This document shows, in pieces, positions 22,572 to 34,838 of a stretch of DNA of 64,000 nucleotides; positions within the stretch are counted from its first letter, which is position 1, and every line of letters starts with the position of its first letter. This DNA is from Neurospora crassa OR74A (Eukaryota > Ascomycota > Sordariomycetes > Sordariales > Sordariaceae): positions 1,364,001 to 1,428,000 of the forward strand of contig NC_026505.1 in NCBI RefSeq assembly GCF_000182925.2. The letters are read 5' to 3'. Below the pieces are notes generated by a model. It ran no database searches and was not told the origin of the DNA. It saw nothing but the letters and a program-made list of their open reading frames with translations. A program made the position numbers and the translations under genes.

Positions 22572-23440
22572 GTGTCTCCATGTGTATAAGCTTACGAGAG
22601 GATGTGGTAGGGGTGTTGGGTATTTAGAGATGGAGTTGAGGGAGGATTACATGGTGTTTTGGCATCTGCGTTGGATCTCATACCCCTGTTTATTTGGCTT
22701 TCTTTTTTTTTTTTTTCTCTTCCTAGCGCAGTAGTAACTTGTCTACTTACAATTGATGAGTTTGGTTTTGTTCACCCGTCAAAATGATGGATACGCGTAC
22801 GGGAGTTAATGGCTTGTGGTCGAGTTAGTGGGAACCTCCCTTCATTTCTTCTTTTTCGGTTTCCCCATAGATTTCCAGTTTCTACATTTAATCCCCGGCG
22901 TCAAGGGTTTCAGTGTATAAAATACAATTTCTTGTTTTCTCCCCACTTCAAAATAAAGTTTCTTTGCTTCTTCCACACCAGATCAAGCGGTTCGTTAAGC
23001 GCATCAAGCGCGGAGCATAATGTCTGAAACTCCAGCTCTCGCTCCGATTGAATGCCGATGCAGTTATCTGCCCCCAACATACACTCTTATCACTTTCTTC
23101 TCAAGCCATCACAAAGCCAGTCACTTATTCACCTAGGTGTTCGTATATGCCGTTCAGCTTACCCTCAGTTATGGGTCCCAGAGACCGTCTAGATCGAGAC
23201 ATCTTCAGCCCGCTCGGGTGCAACCCTAAGCAACGACCTTAGTCGGCACATCATTAATCCCTTCTTCACCATCGGCAACGGCAACGACAACAGCAACGGC
23301 AACAACGACGGTTCCAGCCGATCTGCCGTTGATGGATAATGCTGCAGTGCCGTTCGTGCCACCTGTTCGTTCGTGCCGTGCCGTGCCGTTTTTTGAAGGG
23401 GGGATTTTGGGCGGCTGGAATGGACAGCTGAACCGCCGCC

Positions 23441-23470
23441 ACCACCACCACCACCACCACCACCACCACC
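23441..23470 (+). repeat. (CAC)n microsatellite
   Basis: Ten uninterrupted CAC units preceded by imperfect CCG/CCA units. Not within a supported gene. Confidence 0.9.
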
Positions 23471-24688
23471 GCTTATGTGCGTGATGATAGGTAGAGGTAG
23501 CTGTAGTGATGAAACAGAAAGGCACCAGCTGAGTCGAACTTGACAACGGTTGATAACTAACTATACTGTGTTTGCAGCGGGGGGGTTTTGCTTTGGGGTG
23601 TTTCATAAATGGTTCGAGCTTCGAGGGGGGATAACATACATGTCTATGACGGACGGGTCACGGCGAGTCGCGGTGGGTCACGGCGGGTGGAAGATATTAT
23701 GCATGTCCATCGGATTTGAGCGAACGGGTGTAACTACAATACTTGGGTTGGTTATTGAGATGGGAGAGATTGGGTGAAGGATGAAACTATTGATACCATG
23801 TCAGCGGTGGACTGAGATCTGATGAGATGATATGTACCTACAGGCCGATACTGATTTGTTCGTTAGCTCAAGATATCTTGTTAACTAACTTCCTTGGGCG
23901 TTTTCATAGCTAATTTGAACTGAAAGCGTGATCTTACCTTGAATACACTATTACCTGTATCGTACATGTCGTATTAAATTCTGTTGATACCTTTTGTCAT
24001 TCGTGCTCAGCCAGCCATTCAATTTGTCCTTGTGAGGTTTGGATAATTCGGGAGAGATTCCGCATAGTGTACCAGGAGTCCTAAGCTACAAATGAACAAA
24101 CCAGCATTGGACGGTAGAGTTGCCACTTGCCAGCTATGTACAACTAGAGGTAGTAGAGATACGCTCCTTATCGTTGCCGAATTGTTGCTATCTCGGTCAC
24201 CAACCCAGTACCTATGTCTGAGGGTCTTCCATATCTGTGACAGGCGATGCGAGTTCGATACTCTGGGTGATTTGTTGCAAACAAGTCGTCTCGGATAATC
24301 CGACTGTGTTCGCGCCAACAACCATCACCTGGTCCTCACGCGAAGTATCGTTATTGACAACGATGATGAGCGATCAAACTGATTTTTCCGAAGCACTTGA
24401 TTCACGATTTACACAGCCTACATCAATCCAAACTAGCCCCAGCCCTAATCACACATTGAGGTTGCACACATTGCGCACACTCGCCTCGGTGTGTTGTTGC
24501 GGAAGGAGCGAAGTGAACGCACTTGCCTTTCTTGACACGCATGGAGTGGGTATCCGCACCTTTTTGCAAATTGCGTGCAAAACCACCAACATCGAAAAGA
24601 ATATCACCATTCAACAGCGAATTCGACCGGTATAAACAAGAAAACATCAAAAACAACAAAAAGGGATCATTTAGACGTCAAAAACATC

Positions 24689-24704
24689 AAAAAAAAGCCA
24701 AAAA
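24689..24704 (-). terminator. RNA polymerase III terminator of tRNA-Ser
   Basis: On the minus strand a T5 run (24704-24700) begins five bases after the tRNA 3' end, with a backup T8 run at 24696-24689. Confidence 0.8.
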
Positions 24705-24709
24705 GATGA

Positions 24710-24804
24710 CGTCACCTGCAGGATTCGAACCTGCGCGACCTTAGTCACAGCCTTGGATATTACGTAATAGCAGGGCTGCGCGTTAACCACTCCGCCAAAG
24801 TGAC
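24710..24804 (-). tRNA. tRNA-Ser(GCU) with 14-nt intron
   Basis: Read on the minus strand. Acceptor stem GTCACTT pairs with AGGTGAC (one G-T), discriminator G. The D arm holds GCG/CGC with AGTGGTTAA in its loop. Anticodon stem CAGCC pairs with GGCTG. The loop region CTGCTA...A contains anticodon GCT with a 14-nt intron after position 37. A long variable arm (GAC/GTC stem) marks a class II, serine tRNA. T arm is GCAGG-TTCGAAT-CCTGC. Intron position and anticodon identify tRNA-Ser reading AGC/AGU. A T run follows, as expected for RNA polymerase III. The internal B box is the TTCGAATCC region. Confidence 0.94.
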
Positions 24805-25369
24805 TAGTCGTGGTTGTTGTTGAAGTAATGTGTCAATAATGCAGCCTATATATGGCAATTGACGTGTACAGCCAACCGCCACAACACCATGTTCCAGAAC
24901 ACCGTGACTGCAAAAAGAAGGTCGTCTGTGGCTGTGCGGAGTCGCGCTTCGCTTGGCTTTCCTGATCTTCGGGCCACCTTCCCTGTCGCCGGTGCGTCAC
25001 CTTGAACTGCAGTTTCCCATAACGTGGCATTTACTGGCGCGGCAATCCATGGATGTCCACCATCCGGGCAATTGACAGTCTTCCTTACAGCACCCTTGAA
25101 CCCCCCAAACGTGACCTTTACTGCCTACGTTGTAATTGTAGCTGCTTACATTGCCTGCTTACGACCACTGATCACATATTCTAGATACCTCCTGTCTTTC
25201 CACCTCGACGACTACTCGATCACGAGTTCCCATTCCACTTCCACCCATGATGATGGCAACTTAATGCGACCCCTCTCCATTGCCAAGTCATAAATTCCAC
25301 CTCTTGTTCTGTTCCCTATCGGTTACGGTCCCGCCATCCACCGCTGCACACCAAAACCAAAAGGCCAAG
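24805..25369. other. intergenic, tRNA-Ser to HRD1
   Basis: Spacer of about 565 nt upstream of HRD1 and of the tRNA. It should contain the HRD1 promoter and leader. No TATA box or other element recognised. Confidence 0.5.
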
Positions 25370-28169
25370 ATGCGGTTGGCGTGGTACGCAGGGGTAAGTG
25401 GAAGCTCCCCCAGTTGATAGCTAGGGAGAGAGAGAGAGAAGCTCAGCTCCAGCTCTCCCATCCATCCATCTCTCAACTCTCCAGCTCCAGCTTCACCTTC
25501 AGATCTACATCCCAACAAAGTACCATACCATGTGGAAATACATCAACTAACCATGGTCAACATGCATAGTGCTCGACAGCCCTGGCGGCCTCGGTCATCC
25601 TTTCGGCGTTCCATCAGCGAGCTAACTTCTACTCTGCGGTTGTCCATCTGGGCCAGAGCAGCCTCTCTCTCGTGGTATGTGTCCACCAGCTCTGCTTCCC
25701 CTAAGTCGATATCCCTCCGGTAGCTGACCTCACCATATTATCCTCCCAACAGGTCCTCGTGAACCTAATCTTCGTCCTCTATGGAGCCTTCATGTACGGC
25801 CTCCAGCGCCTCTGCTTCGGCCCCCTCCGTCCTGTCGAGATCGAGCAACTGTACGAACGCGCCTGGTTCGCCGTCACCGAGACATGTCTGGCCATGACCA
25901 TCTTCCGCGAAGAAGTCGGCCCCTTCTTCCTGTGCATGTTCACGGCCCTTGTCACGGGCAAAGTATGGGGCTGGATAGGCGAAGGCCGCGTCGAGGTCTT
26001 TGAGCAACAGCCGCCCGCCAACCCACGACTGTTCCACACCCGCCTGTCCGTCTCGCTGCTCCTTAGCGTGGCCTACAATGTCTGGATGCTCAAGTACTGC
26101 ATCGATACCGTGGTCCAGCAGGCGCGTCCTACCATGATGGTCATGTTTCTGTTCGAGTTCGCGATCCAGACGGTGACTTCGAGCCAGACGGCCATCAGGT
26201 ATCTGTTTTCCATGTGGGAGCAGCATATCACGCGCGTACAGACGAGAAATGGGTTGGAGCAGAGGAGACGGCAAATCAGAGAGCGCAGGGCCGAGATCTT
26301 GAGGCGCAGAGAGCAGGGTGATGCCGAGGCGGAGAATGAGGAGTTGCCGAGCGAGGATGATGTGGAAGAGATGGATATCGAGGTTCCTGGCTGGGATGCC
26401 AAGGGACTCTACATCTTGTCGTTGGATTTGGTTTCTGGTAAGTCGGGCAACTCTTCGCCATGCGCATGCGCAGTACACTAATCACGATGACAGACTTCCT
26501 CAAGCTCTGCATCTACACGGCGTTCTTCGGCGTCCTCATAACCTTCTATGGGTTGCCCATTCACATTATCAGAGACTGGTTCATGACGACGAGGTCGTTT
26601 ATCAAGCGACTCAACGCCCTACTTCGCTACCGCCAGGCTACTCGGGACATGGATCAATATGCCGACGCTACTGAACAAGATCTCGGACAAGACGACACCT
26701 GCATTATCTGCAGAGAAGAAATGCGCCCTTGGGACCCCCACGACCCTGTTCGTCTCGAGCGTACTCGTGCCAAGAAGCTGCCCTGTGGCCATATTTTACA
26801 CCAAGGATGTCTCAAGAGCTGGCTGGAACGTCAGCAAGTGTGCCCGACCTGCCGACGACCGGTTTCTAGGGAAGGCCAGCAACCGAACCGAAATGACCAG
26901 GGAGGAGAATTCAATGGGCTCAACCATCCGGCCGGACAGAATCAGCAACCTCAGCAACAGATTAACGGTCAAGCGCCCGCTAACCAGAATCCCAATGGCC
27001 TGCTGCCAGGCAACCAAAGAAATCACCAGAACAACGGAGTTAGAATGTTCAACTTGGGTCCTATCAGGTTAGGCTTTGCACAAGGCCAGGATATTCAAGA
27101 GATGGCTAGGAGAATGGGTATTCCGGAGGATATGGCTCATGGCCATCAGCGCTTGAATGCACAGGCACCACCACCACCATCAGCACAACAACCTGTTAAT
27201 GGGCATGGGGCTACTGGCATGGAACAAATCCAGGCGCAGCTGGTGGAAGTTGGGCAGCGTCTGGATCAGGAATTGAGGGAGTTGAGCGCCACGATAGGAC
27301 AGTTCCGCTCGTTGCAGAACATCGCTACAGAGCTGGCTCGGGTACGCCACGCTCAGCAAACGCAAGCTCTCGGGGTTACACTTCCTCATGAGCCGGTACA
27401 GATTCCACCATTCCCGCAAAATATCACCAGACATGGCGCTGCGGACTGGGGCACGGCCATTCCAGCTGGAAGTCCCGACTTGCCCGAAGGAGTGGTGATC
27501 CCTGAGGGGTGGTCGCTGCTTCCTTTGGAGCGGTTGGACGGTGGTGCTGTGGCTCCGGGACAGAATTCCGGTCAGGTCGATCAAGCTGGTCAGCAAGAGG
27601 ATGGTAATACAGCAACGCCAGGCACATCAACAGCAGGACCGGCGCCTGAGCAGCGCACAGTTGTGGGACCAAGGTCCGATAATACAGCTCAAAGTAGAGC
27701 CCAAATTCAAGCCCAGGGAAATACAGCCCCAAGTCTTCTAACCACTACACCACCCAGCCGACCTATCACCCCCACAACTCCGGCAACTCCCATGAGTCCT
27801 GCCGAACAGCAGCAACCGGCCACCAACACTTCATCACCAAAACCTGCAGGGACTGTAGAGACACAAGCTCTGCGTTCATCAGAACCATCAACATCATCTA
27901 CTCAACCACAAAGCAGACTCCAAAATCCAGTAACGATAACGCCGGCCGTGAATACTGGGCCCTTGGGAGGGATGAGCGCAGGTTGGAGCTTCAACAACGT
28001 TTCACCGGCTCCGCAACCAGAGGCATCCCAGCCCAGCAAAAAAGAGGAGGAAGATGCTGAGGCTGACGACCGTTTGTCTGTTGACGTTAGTGAAAGTTAT
28101 AGACCGAGGCCGAGGCCCGCTCCCGCTGCGGTTGAGGATGCTGAGGACGAGGAAGCTTCGAGGAGCTGA
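25370..28169 (+). CDS. HRD1: Hrd1/synoviolin-type ERAD ubiquitin ligase
   Basis: Multispanning RING E3 of the ER membrane that ubiquitinates misfolded proteins during retrotranslocation. Four exons: 25370-25393, 25570-25674, 25753-26437, 26494-28169 (829 aa). Introns have GTAAGT/CTAAC/CATAG, GTATGT/ACAG and GTAAGT/CTAATC/ACAG sites, and phases close. The first exon encodes only MRLAWYAG, the start of the first membrane helix. Hydrophobic segments are seen at about 3-25, 36-58, 78-105, 125-150, 160-185 and 275-295. RING-H2 at residues 341-391: CIIC...[11 protein letters not shown]...CPTC. The C-terminal 430 residues are Pro/Gln/Ser/Thr-rich and disordered, as in Hrd1 orthologs, with an acidic end. 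An acidic/basic cytosolic stretch around 215-250 precedes the last helices. Confidence 0.94.
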
Positions 28170-30036
28170 GGGTCACAAGGATGAGATGATTCGATGATAT
28201 CCTCAATGGCGTTTTGGGGGAAACTTCCCATATCCGTTTGCGCCCAAGATAACGGCTGGTAGAGCGTTCAGTGGTGGCAGCGGTACTGTGGTGGTAGTCT
28301 TTCTCTAGTCAAGTATACCTCTAGTTTCAGCGATGTACATCTATAAATCATAGTTTATTCTTTTCTCTCAGCCTTCGGGCCTATCCTCGCCTGAGCTTGA
28401 CATGAAACTTTGATGCGTACGTATGTGCCGAAACATCGTCGAAGCCCCAGCGTACACTTCACTTGATAGAAGAATACCTACACGGGCACATCTCGGATTG
28501 CAGCACTGCAGCAGGAGCGACGGGACGTCGATCATGGACGGGATCTATCCGGACTCTCGTTCGAACATGCAGACGATGTCGTCGGGATTCTCTCCAACAT
28601 TGTTCCCGATCTGCCCAAGATCATAGTCGAGAACGACTGCATCCTCATCACCGCCACCTTGATCCCGGCCAACGTGTTCGGTTCAACACTGCGTTCCAAG
28701 TTCTCGTCTGATACCGCATTGAAGACCACCATGGCGTTGCTCCATCAACTCTCCCACCTACCTAACGATCAAAAGTCCTGGGAGAGAAATGGTACTGATG
28801 CCTTCAATACCTCCCGCAATGGCGATCGCGTACGTAGAGGTAAGTAGAAGGAGAGGTACGTGCGGTTTTGCCCCTGAACTCCAACCCGAACGTCCCAGCG
28901 GGCCCAAACAGGGACCAACCCTGACCAACGATGTATGGAAGTTATTCATCTGGTGTTTTCCGAAACACTGCGCCGCGCCTCTGGATCAACGGTACCGAGC
29001 GACGATGGAGCGGGGGAGCTATCACGGAATGCTTCTGGAAGGGTTCGCGGTGGACATTCTGTTCATCTCGTTGTCACGGGAGGATGACGGCCCACAACGG
29101 ACAACAGAAAACTCATCATCAATCGCATGAATCTCATGGCCAAGTAGCGACCTGTACTGGGCTACTCATGGCAAGTTGTCATTATCGGACCGATCGATGT
29201 AGTAAACAGTCAATACTTTAATCTGGTGACGGCGAGTCAGTTGAGTTTATGCGAAACATGGATAACAGCCAGGAGGAGGGGGGAAAATGTAGAGGTAGGT
29301 ACCAGGGAGAAGAAGAAGAAGAAGGAGAGAGGAGAGCGGATGTGTCGGGTCTCGGGCACGGGGCGAAATCAGATTCTGATCGGTTCATCTCACCATCGGA
29401 AGATTGGTACACGAACGGAAAAAAAAGATAATCTCCTAAGCGCCGCCGTCAGCTAGAAAGAGAGAAACCGAGTTGGGACGTATGTCGGTCAAGTTGGTTG
29501 GGGCTTAATATACCTCTGCCTAGCTCTCCTTGCCGTTGAGTAGGTATCTGACCGCCGCGGATCGTCATTGACGGGACTGGCGGATCTGGAACGAGACTGA
29601 CGGGACAGAAACAGAAAGGTTCGAGGTACGTACATTGTGTGAATTTCATTGTTTGTGTTGCTTCGCCTTACGCGCCCGCGGCATTGTCCTGGATGCCGTT
29701 GGCTCGAACCGACGGAGGCTCTTGAAGTTGGCTTACGTTTGAGCTTAGCTTCACTGGTTCGACCGTTCGTTTGTGAAATAGCATGAGTATGAATGGGATT
29801 GAATGTGGTTGCTGATTATGGGCGCAGGTTGGGAGGTATTTGACAAGAAGGGCGTCGCTCATTCACTTGCTGAGAGTGAAGGAATTGGTTACGACACCCG
29901 GCTTGTTGCAGTTACTTGAAGGCATAAACCACTCGGGTACTGTAGCAGGGATATAAGGGAGGTCGAGTTTGCGATCGCTTTAGTAGCTTCACCCGAAACA
30001 GGGCTTTCCGCTCGCCAACCGCGAGGAGGAACGAAA
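28170..30036. other. intergenic region containing a gene relic
   Basis: Contains the HRD1 3' UTR, a probable gene relic (28470-28839 and possibly beyond) and the promoter of the 1341-aa gene. An AGAGGTAGGTAC motif (29291-29302) is one of the dispersed copies discussed in the findings. Confidence 0.5.
28470..28839 (+). pseudogene. probable exon relic of a helical-repeat-type protein
   Basis: An open frame of about 123 codons (from an upstream stop at 28467 to a GTAAGT donor at 28840) has very protein-like content: acidic helix ADDVVGILSNIVPDLPKIIV, then ENDCILITATLIPANVFGS and TTMALLHQLSHLPNDQKSW. There is no in-frame ATG start near the left end, and the next exon could not be assigned. Two downstream frames up to about 29130 are both open. 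The sequence looks like an internal piece of a larger alpha-helical (HEAT-like) protein, but I could not name the family. Interpreted as a decayed or partial copy; a real gene with unrecognised exons is the alternative. Confidence 0.4.
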
Positions 30037-33000
30037 ATGGCGGCGCGATCCATCATCGATCCATCGCCGTCCTTGGCGAGTCTCTTACCTCCATCGCGGC
30101 CAAGTTCAAGGTCAAGGTCAAGCTCACGGGCTTGGAAGCCAAAACCGACCAGTATACGCCCCAACAATGAATCTCAATTCCAAATTCAGACGACTTCGCG
30201 AGCAGGCCCACAAAGCACCACTTCCCTCGCATCCAACGGATCCAGGAACACCACCACGACAACCCACTACAGCGGCGGCACCGTTCTCCGCCGCTACAAC
30301 ATCACCGCCAGCACCACGACAACAACCAATGGCGGTGACATCATTTTTCCGGACTACACCGCATCACTATCACAGCAACTTGCCTCCTCCCCTCCCCTTC
30401 TATCCCTCTCCATCCCATCTTCCACACCCCCTCCTGTCCCGGTAGACTGGTGTACCCACCCCTCAGCTCCTTCCGACCATCATCATCACCATCCCTGTCC
30501 ACATGGCTGTGACCGCTCGGAAACACCCATAACGAGCGTCTCCTTTCCGATTTCCAACCCCGTCTCTCACCCTCTTACCGACCCAGTTACAGAACCAATC
30601 TTTCCCTCTGATCCTCTCGACATATTCCCGACCAACTCCACCTTTTTAGAATCAGGGTTGAGAGCGAAGAGGTTAGCATTATTAAGGAGAAGCAGCAACT
30701 TCAGTAGCAGGGAGTGGAGACATGATCCCAAGCGGAACAAGAAGGCCCAGGAGGCGGCGAGGAGGATCATTGAGGGATGTCATCCACGGGAGAAGAAAGG
30801 GGGAATGAGGGATAGGGTTAAGCGGTGGGGGAGAGAGTTGGGGAATATGAAGGGGTTGAGCGGTTTGAAGGATGGGGGTGCTGCTGCTGCTGCTGCTGCT
30901 GCTGCAGAACGGAAAAAAGAAGAAGGGGACAGGAAGGGAAAAGCAAGGTGGAGTTGGAGGCGGGGTTGGAAGGGAAATTACGAACTTGGGAAATCCGGAG
31001 GGCATAAGAACAAGGATAAACCGGCGGCGGCAGCGGCAGCAGCAGCGGAGCAAACTCGGTGGCAGCTTGCCCTTGGATCTGGGGATGAGATCACAAGTAT
31101 ACCAGCACCTTCACCGGTACCAAAGCCGCCGCGAAATTCGGTGGTCATGGAGCAGTTGTACATGGCTGAGGGGATTGATGTTGGTTCGACCAAAACAAGT
31201 TCCGGCTCTAGGAGAAACCGCCTGGGGCAGGCTGAGGAGAAGGATACGACCAACCGGAAGTATGCAAATAATGCAGGCCAAGGGAGGGAAGTGCATGAGC
31301 ATGAGAAGATGCAAAGCAAGCAGAAGCACCAGACCTCCGGGCTTTGGAAGCGGGGCATGGAGAAGGTGAAAAAGCTACTGGTTTTGTCGACCGAGAAAAG
31401 CAAGGCACGTTCAGCAAGTCGGACTGCAACGTCAACAAGGCCGTACAATGCAGCAAAAGCAAGAATTGTTGATACGAGCTTCCTACATCCACACTGGAAG
31501 GGGAGGCACCTGGGCGAGGTGAAAGGTATAAACGACCAACATCCCTCTTCCGAGGCTCCAGCGGGAGCATTTCTTCTTCCTTCATTACTCCCACGTCCAA
31601 AACATTCTTTTTCAAAATCAGCAACTATGGAAACGCCAGAAACGACAACAACTGTGGACCGGAACAACAAGGCCGATAAGTCCGACAATGAATCCATGGT
31701 GGCGCCCCCGACGACTTGGTACATCGACGATGACGAAGTGAGTCATTTCGAGGAAGGAAAACGACCCAAGTCTGCCGAGGAAAAGGGAAAAGGAATTGAT
31801 TACAGTCTGTACCACGAGGATTCCGTCTTCAAGATTCAAACACGTGGTTTCCCGCCTCCTCGTCCATCTTCGGGCCCGAAGGAACGGTGCAAATGTTACA
31901 ACTGTACCAAGGCACTCCTTTTGCGAGAAATGGCGCCATCTGGGAACCAAGAAAACGGTTCATTAATGCAGACATATCAAGGACGGGTTCCATCTTACCA
32001 AACGACCACCTCCACGCGCTCTTCATGGTCCATTTCTAGCAACCAAACGCCACCCGAAGACCAATTCCCACCTCGACCCGCACTACGATCCTCCCCAACG
32101 TACCTAGGCTCATTACTCCCGCCATACCAAGCTACATGGGCGCTCCCACCGCTGCAGATTTCAGGAGACTTTAGCAAGGCACCAGAGTTCACTGCCTTTA
32201 CTCACACACCCACAGGCCGTCTTTCAGGGACATTTCAGGAGTCTGCGGTGCGTCGGAATTCGATTCCTTCTCGTCACGGTAGTCACGGTGAAGAGGAAGA
32301 TGAAAATTTTGGGTCGGCAACTCGCAGCAATAACAGGCATGGTGACTCTGTGAAACCAGGTTTTTATGGTTTTATGAAGGGGGGAGAAACTTACTATCCA
32401 GAAGTGAAAGAACTTACGAACTTGAAGACGAAGAGCTTGAAAACTACGACGAGCGAACAGATACCGACGAGGGCATGGACGGAGACATGGACGAAGAGAC
32501 CGACGAAGATATCTCAGAAACTGGCTGGACCGCAAAGAACAAATCGGTCGCAGAGATTGCTGAAACACCAGAATCACCCATACAGTCACCGTCAAGTCCT
32601 AAAAAGCGAAGAAGATCGTCCGATATCGAGCTCATCCAGACACGTTGCCGCAGAGATCACTTCCAACACAACATTCGATTCGAATCAAGAATACTACCAG
32701 GGAATTAATACACAGGAACATGAATACGAACATGAACGGTACGACGAAGCAAACAATTACCTCTACGGCCGAGCCCATTCATATGTCCGTCCTGGCCAGC
32801 GAACGCCCGACATGTTCTTCACCCGTCCTTCTCCCCGTGCTTCATCTTCTTCTTCTTTGTTCTCTTCTGCTTCCGCCCCTGTTTCCCCTGCTCTGCTGTC
32901 CCATGTTTCCGAAGAAGGCGGCAGCAACACCGAGGAAGAAAATCCCGAAATACACGACAACCTGGGCCATCAAAGCGCCGACAAACATGGACGCAGTCAT

Positions 33001-34062
33001 CCTCATAACCACTACAGTAAAAGTAGTAGCAACCGCAAAAGCAACAGTAATGGCAATCACCGCTCATATAAAACCTCTTGGTCTCTCAGTATCTCTATCG
33101 TTTCTACCAGGGGTCGGAGCCCCCGCGTCTTCAAAAACAGCAAGAGAGAAAACAAGAAAAACAGCAACGGAACCAACGCCCACGCCGGTCCGAGCTCTTG
33201 GCACGAAACCAAAATTTCAGGCTCCAACAGGAAACGATCCCCAACCACTTCCACAACCACCACAACCGGCTCTTCTCGCGTCTCGTCGCTCGATGAAATC
33301 ACTACCAACGACATGGACTCTTCCTCGGCTTCTAGAACGCATTGTTCCCATTCCCATTCCCATTCCCGAACGCACAGTGATCAGACTACTACTGGCACTA
33401 CTGGTACTACTGATACCATGGAGAGTGCAAACGACAGTACCTTTACACTAGAGGGAGAAGAAACAGGAGAAAGAGAGAATGGACTGTTAAGACATGCGAG
33501 GACGGCTTCGTTCCAGGTGGAGACGGATTTGTTGATCATCCCGTTGGAAGAAGTGGGGGAGTATGCTGTTCCGCCATCATCGTCGTCATCATCACATTCG
33601 TCCTCTGAGAGGAGAGGTACAGGTATTGATGGTGAGTTTGGGAGTAAGCATGGTGATGATGATGATTGTCCAGAGGTACCATCTGATGATGCACCCGAAA
33701 CCAACATGAATGGATACGGAGAAAGAAGAGGGTATGCAGAGGGAAATAGAAAGAGAGACGAAGGAGGAGGAGATGATGTGGAAGGTTCATGGGAATGGGA
33801 AAGAGGAAGGAAGAGAAAAAGAGAAAGAGGAAGAGATGAGACAGGATATGAGGACGTAAGAGGTGACTATGGATATGGGAGGGGAGGATGGAGGATCGTG
33901 GATGGTGGGAATGGGAGGGTGAATGAAAGAGGAGGAGGAGGTGGAAGAGGAGGAGTGAACATTGAGGTTAGGGAGCTGAAAGACGAGGGAACGGAGACGG
34001 AGACGGAGACGGACACGGAGACGGAGAAGGGTGAGTCCGTTATTACTAGTACTGGACAGTGA
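30037..34062 (+). CDS. very large low-complexity protein of unknown function
   Basis: Not recognised. Uninterrupted 1341-codon frame from an ATG in good context (GAAAATGG). Features: N-terminal Ser/Arg/Thr-rich region; two poly-Ala blocks (about residues 280-290 and 328-338, encoded by GCT and GCG/GCA runs); basic segments between; and a Cys pair motif ERCKCYNCTKALLLREM (about 616-632) that stands out as potentially conserved or metal-binding. Beyond lie Ser/Asn/His-rich stretches, a His-Ser repeat (about 1104-1116), a Gly/Arg/Glu-rich tail and a terminal Thr-Glu repeat from (ACGGAG)n. No signal peptide, membrane helix or enzyme motif. Mostly predicted disordered. Convergent with the 1133-aa gene, 776 nt apart. 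Could carry unrecognised introns. Confidence 0.7.
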   Translation: MAARSIIDPSPSLASLLPPSRPSSRSRSSSRAWKPKPTSIRPNNESQFQIQTTSRAGPQSTTSLASNGSRNTTTTTHYSGGTVLRRYNITASTTTTTNGGDIIFPDYTASLSQQLASSPPLLSLSIPSSTPPPVPVDWCTHPSAPSDHHHHHPCPHGCDRSETPITSVSFPISNPVSHPLTDPVTEPIFPSDPLDIFPTNSTFLESGLRAKRLALLRRSSNFSSREWRHDPKRNKKAQEAARRIIEGCHPREKKGGMRDRVKRWGRELGNMKGLSGLKDGGAAAAAAAAAERKKEEGDRKGKARWSWRRGWKGNYELGKSGGHKNKDKPAAAAAAAAEQTRWQLALGSGDEITSIPAPSPVPKPPRNSVVMEQLYMAEGIDVGSTKTSSGSRRNRLGQAEEKDTTNRKYANNAGQGREVHEHEKMQSKQKHQTSGLWKRGMEKVKKLLVLSTEKSKARSASRTATSTRPYNAAKARIVDTSFLHPHWKGRHLGEVKGINDQHPSSEAPAGAFLLPSLLPRPKHSFSKSATMETPETTTTVDRNNKADKSDNESMVAPPTTWYIDDDEVSHFEEGKRPKSAEEKGKGIDYSLYHEDSVFKIQTRGFPPPRPSSGPKERCKCYNCTKALLLREMAPSGNQENGSLMQTYQGRVPSYQTTTSTRSSWSISSNQTPPEDQFPPRPALRSSPTYLGSLLPPYQATWALPPLQISGDFSKAPEFTAFTHTPTGRLSGTFQESAVRRNSIPSRHGSHGEEEDENFGSATRSNNRHGDSVKPGFYGFMKGGETYYPEVKELTNLKTKSLKTTTSEQIPTRAWTETWTKRPTKISQKLAGPQRTNRSQRLLKHQNHPYSHRQVLKSEEDRPISSSSRHVAAEITSNTTFDSNQEYYQGINTQEHEYEHERYDEANNYLYGRAHSYVRPGQRTPDMFFTRPSPRASSSSSLFSSASAPVSPALLSHVSEEGGSNTEEENPEIHDNLGHQSADKHGRSHPHNHYSKSSSNRKSNSNGNHRSYKTSWSLSISIVSTRGRSPRVFKNSKRENKKNSNGTNAHAGPSSWHETKISGSNRKRSPTTSTTTTTGSSRVSSLDEITTNDMDSSSASRTHCSHSHSHSRTHSDQTTTGTTGTTDTMESANDSTFTLEGEETGERENGLLRHARTASFQVETDLLIIPLEEVGEYAVPPSSSSSSHSSSERRGTGIDGEFGSKHGDDDDCPEVPSDDAPETNMNGYGERRGYAEGNRKRDEGGGDDVEGSWEWERGRKRKRERGRDETGYEDVRGDYGYGRGGWRIVDGGNGRVNERGGGGGRGGVNIEVRELKDEGTETETETDTETEKGESVITSTGQ

Positions 34063-34838
34063 GGACGGAGAGAAGGTAGAGTGGTTGAGTAGGTATCTCA
34101 CTCGGAGGGAATTCTATTCGTGGTTACCGTGGAAGGGGAAGCAGTGATCACTGAGTGATATTTACCAAAGTGTTTATCCGTGTATCATGCTAATAGGTAG
34201 TGAGTGGGATCCAGAATGGGCTCGCAGGGCTTTGGAACCATTTTATCTCTGAACGAAAGACATGATGAGAAAGCTCCTCAGAGCTTCTTCTACCAAGGGT
34301 ATGTGCATTTTCAGGAAACTGTTGTGGTAACACATGACTACGCTCGAGTGTCACCATGTTCTTTGCTAAATTAAAGGCATCAAAAAGATTCTTGTGAAAG
34401 ACCAGCCCAGCAACAACGGCGTCAACAAGGTGTGACTTTTTTGTTTCTTTTTATTTGTACTTGAGCCACCTTCCATGGTAGTACCCAAGTCAGGCAGGTC
34501 TCAGGGACATAGATAGATAGAGGCAAGTTAATCTGAACACCGATCCGTCCTTCCCCCACACTCAACACTAACGCCCCTATCCACTGTGTCAACGCCAATG
34601 TTGATGATGCCCCTAGAGCATCATTTCATTTTCAAATCCATGATCAAAGCACTTTTAACAGCTACACCTACACATATGACCCCTACTCCCCTTTTTCTCC
34701 CTTGTTCCTTTCCTCTCTGTGCTTATTCTCCTCCTCATCCCTTTCTTCAAAATTTCCCACCTCCATTCCACCCCCCTTTTCCCACCCCCCTTAAACTTCC
34801 GATTCCCATCCCTGGATCTCCCCAGCCCATCTTCAACT
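34063..34838. other. convergent spacer
   Basis: Holds the two 3' UTRs of the 1341-aa and 1133-aa genes. The right part is strongly C/T-rich (34670-34838). Nothing else recognised. Confidence 0.5.

Larger units (their letters stand above)
22572..24709. other. long intergenic region
   Basis: About 2.1 kb downstream of the NmrA-like gene. It contains a poly-T run (about 22707-22718), a TATA-like TATAAAAT (22916-22923) with no gene behind it, and a CAC trinucleotide array. Apparent ORFs are short and repeat-driven. Nothing else seen. Confidence 0.45.
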
